A DNA stretch of 43,562 nt from CALLPQ01 sp964421675. Lineage in GTDB: Bacteria; Pseudomonadota; Alphaproteobacteria; Caulobacterales; Parvularculaceae. Within the stretch, counting starts at the first letter, position 1, and each line of letters opens with the position of its first letter. The notes under the pieces were generated by a model. That model saw only the letters and a list, made by a program, of their open reading frames with translations, was not told the origin of the DNA and did not search any database. The DNA is taken from the NCBI GenBank assembly GCA_964421675.1, contig CAYQXV010000030.1, forward strand, positions 1 to 43,562. Reading direction: 5' to 3'. The position numbers were made by a program, and so were the translations under genes. Shown here in pieces: positions 41,765 through 43,562 of this stretch.

Positions 41765-43300
41765 TTATTTCTTTTTACCCAATCCGGGGAGGCCGCCCAA
41801 ACCCGGCGGCATTGGCCCCTTCCCTGCGAGGGCTTGTTCGATGGCATTAAAATCAACGCCGTCTTGTCCTGGCCCGCCCAGGCCTTTCATCATTTTTTCT
41901 GCCTCTGCAGCATTGGGCATGCCGCCCGGGGCGCCGCCCATACCGCCGCCGCCAGCCGCCATCATCTGCTTGGCCATATTTTTCATGCCGCCCTTGCCCA
42001 TCTTCTTCATCATGTCGGACATTTGTCGGTGCGATTTTAGCAGACGATTAATTTCCGGCACGCTGGTACCGGACCCGGCCGCCACACGTTTTTTGCGCGA
42101 GGCATTCATGAGCGCTGGTTTTTTACGTTCCGCCTTCGTCATGGAACTGATGATCGCTTCCTGGCGCACGATTTCCTTATCGTCAAAACCGCCAACCTGA
42201 TCGACCATCTTTTTCATTTTGCCCATGCCGGGCATTAAATTCATAATCGCCCCAAGGCCGCCCATATTGCGCATCTGGCGAAACTGCGCGGCGAGATCGT
42301 TCATGTCGAACTCGCCCTTGGCCATTTTCTTGGCCTGGCGTTCCGCCTCGGCCATATCCATATCTTGGCCAGCTTTTTCAACCAGAGAGACAATATCTCC
42401 CATGCCCAAAATGCGGCCCGCCATGCGTTCGGGATCAAAAGTATCGAGGGCGTCAATTTTTTCGCCAATACCAATAAATTTAATCGGGGCACCAGTGACA
42501 GCGCGCATGGACAGCGCAGCACCGCCGCGCGCATCGCCATCGATCCGTGTCATGACAACACCAGACACTGGCAGACGTTCGCGGAATTTCTCCGCCGTCT
42601 GCACCGCATCCTGGCCGGTCAAACTATCAACCACCAATAAGGTTTCAATCGGATCGCTAACACGGTGAACGTCGGCAACTTCGCCCATTAATTGTTCGTC
42701 AATCGACAATCGCCCGGCCGTATCGAGCATGACAACATCATAGCCACCAAGACGGCCCGCCTCCATGGCGCGCTTGGCAATATCAACCGGTTGCTGACCG
42801 GCAATGATGGGCAGGGTACTGACCTCGGTTTGCTCACCGAGAATTTTTAACTGTTCCTGAGCGGCGGGCCTGCGCGTATCCAGCGAGGCCATTAAAACTT
42901 TTTTCTTGTCGCGCTTGGTCAAGCGCAGGGCAATTTTTGCGGTAGAGGTCGTTTTACCTGAGCCTTGCAGGCCGACCATCAAGATTGCCACGGGCGGTGT
43001 GGCGGCAAGATTAAGAGAGCTATCGACCCCATCGCCGCCGCCAAGCATGTCGATCAGCCCATCATGGACAATTTTGATAACCTGCTGGCCGGGCGTTACC
43101 GATCGCAGCACTTCCTGTCCGATGGCGCGTTCTTTGACCTTGGCAACAAAGTCCTTGGCGACGGGCAGCGCAACATCGGCCTCAAGCAGAGCAATACGCA
43201 CCTCGCGCAAAGCGGCGGTTACGTCTTTTTCTTCCAGCGCGCCGCGACCTTTGAGTTTCTCAAAGACCGAGCCCAGTCGATCGCTCAATGTTTCAAACAT
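41765..43300 (-). CDS. ffh: Signal recognition particle protein Ffh
   Basis: Ffh is the SRP GTPase that delivers membrane proteins co-translationally with 4.5S RNA and FtsY. The 511 aa have an N domain (MFETLSDRLGSVFEKLKGRGAL...), a G domain with G1 GLQGSGKTTSTAKIA (about 113-127), DTRRPAAQEQL, DTAGRLSIDEQLM and TRIDGDARGGAALS. The methionine-rich M domain contains NLMPGMGKMKKM and SGTSVPEINRLLKSHRQMSDMMKKM. The last 60 residues are Gly/Met-rich. First gene of the ffh-rpsP pair, divergent from whatever lies past the right edge. Confidence 0.98.
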   Translation of the reverse strand: MFETLSDRLGSVFEKLKGRGALEEKDVTAALREVRIALLEADVALPVAKDFVAKVKERAIGQEVLRSVTPGQQVIKIVHDGLIDMLGGGDGVDSSLNLAATPPVAILMVGLQGSGKTTSTAKIALRLTKRDKKKVLMASLDTRRPAAQEQLKILGEQTEVSTLPIIAGQQPVDIAKRAMEAGRLGGYDVVMLDTAGRLSIDEQLMGEVADVHRVSDPIETLLVVDSLTGQDAVQTAEKFRERLPVSGVVMTRIDGDARGGAALSMRAVTGAPIKFIGIGEKIDALDTFDPERMAGRILGMGDIVSLVEKAGQDMDMAEAERQAKKMAKGEFDMNDLAAQFRQMRNMGGLGAIMNLMPGMGKMKKMVDQVGGFDDKEIVRQEAIISSMTKAERKKPALMNASRKKRVAAGSGTSVPEINRLLKSHRQMSDMMKKMGKGGMKNMAKQMMAAGGGGMGGAPGGMPNAAEAEKMMKGLGGPGQDGVDFNAIEQALAGKGPMPPGLGGLPGLGKKK

Positions 43301-43525
43301 CTTGCATCCATCATCCTTCTGATCGCGTGTTCCTATCTATATGGGAACGCGCAAACAGCACGAAAAGTCACCGTGAGGGTTCGACCCCGACGGCGAGACA
43401 TCCCCGGCCTCATCTCAGCCAATCTGAGGGGCGTGCCGGTAGACGCGGAAAAGAGAGCTTTTCCGTGAAGTGGCGTGGAAATACGGGAAAAAGGCAGGCA
43501 CGTCAATAAGGGAAGAGTTTAGGTG

Positions 43526-43562
43526 GTGTATCAGCTTGAAATTGAAGGCAGATTTTCGCCAA
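43526..43562 (+). CDS. Possible 5' end of a gene cut by the window edge
   Basis: Two GTG codons (43523, 43526) follow AAGGGAAGAG (43508-43517) at a good spacing, and the frame reads VYQLEIEGRFSP to the edge. The strand pattern and '-IEGRFS-' recall the start of 6-pyruvoyl-tetrahydropterin synthase/QueD-family proteins, but 12 residues cannot prove this. Confidence 0.3.
   Translation, partial: MYQLEIEGRFSP

Noticed and set aside
43376..43390. GGGTTCGACCCC resembling a tRNA T-arm
   Set aside because: No acceptor stem, anticodon arm or CCA-compatible end could be folded around it.

Overview
The window is 43.6 kb of bacterial chromosome with dense, mostly housekeeping gene content and one 100-N scaffold gap at 11423-11522. 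Several features point to an alphaproteobacterium of the Caulobacterales/Hyphomonadales/Parvularculales type. There is a CckA hybrid kinase directly downstream of fliQ-fliR-flhB, an arrangement I recall from Caulobacter. The ffs-dnaX-ybaB-recR cluster, the EnvC-CtpA pair, an alphaproteobacterial-type DnaX and a large TonB-dependent receptor fit the same group. I see no rRNA, tRNA, CRISPR array, insertion sequence or prophage. This is a core-genome region with a few accessory inserts.

Layout. 1-8.1 kb: a divergent GlnE (nitrogen regulation, minus strand), a ClC chloride transporter, a Bcr/CflA exporter overlapping rimM, and a GST-fold protein. 8.2-12.8 kb: a POT peptide transporter, a HIT protein, a zinc-ribbon methyltransferase, the scaffold gap, and a polysaccharide pyruvyl transferase. 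12.8-16.0 kb: CtpA protease and an EnvC-like factor (cell envelope and division). 16.1-19.2 kb: a large ATPase-LuxR regulator with a palindromic candidate operator upstream and a structured, terminator-ended intergenic stretch. 19.6-25.1 kb: exonuclease III, a lipoprotein of the penicillin-binding-protein-activator family, and a TonB-dependent receptor. 25.1-30.7 kb: a minus-strand DNA replication and repair cluster (SRP RNA, dnaX, ybaB, recR, a Rieske oxygenase coupled to recR, rmuC). 30.9-33.5 kb: NudC, prephenate dehydratase, and DnaQ. 33.6-38.6 kb: cckA, flhB, fliR and fliQ (cell cycle and flagellar export). 38.7-40.1 kb: a DM13-domain exported protein divergent from a TetR regulator, with two matching operators between them. 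40.1-43.3 kb: fabH, rpsP and ffh. The right edge carries the possible first codons of another plus-strand gene.

The main points for a second look are these. GlnE has lost key motifs in both nucleotidyltransferase halves. The TAGGGG/CCCCTA half-site cluster and the structured RNA-like region lie upstream of the LuxR-type regulator. TetR and DM13 share a two-operator intergenic region. The usual ffh-rpsP-rimM-trmD-rplS block is broken, with rimM lying 34 kb away. A Rieske oxygenase is translationally coupled to recR. A small inverted repeat sits over the fliQ ribosome-binding region next to a CtrA-like half-site. I found no clear novel defence or mobile system.
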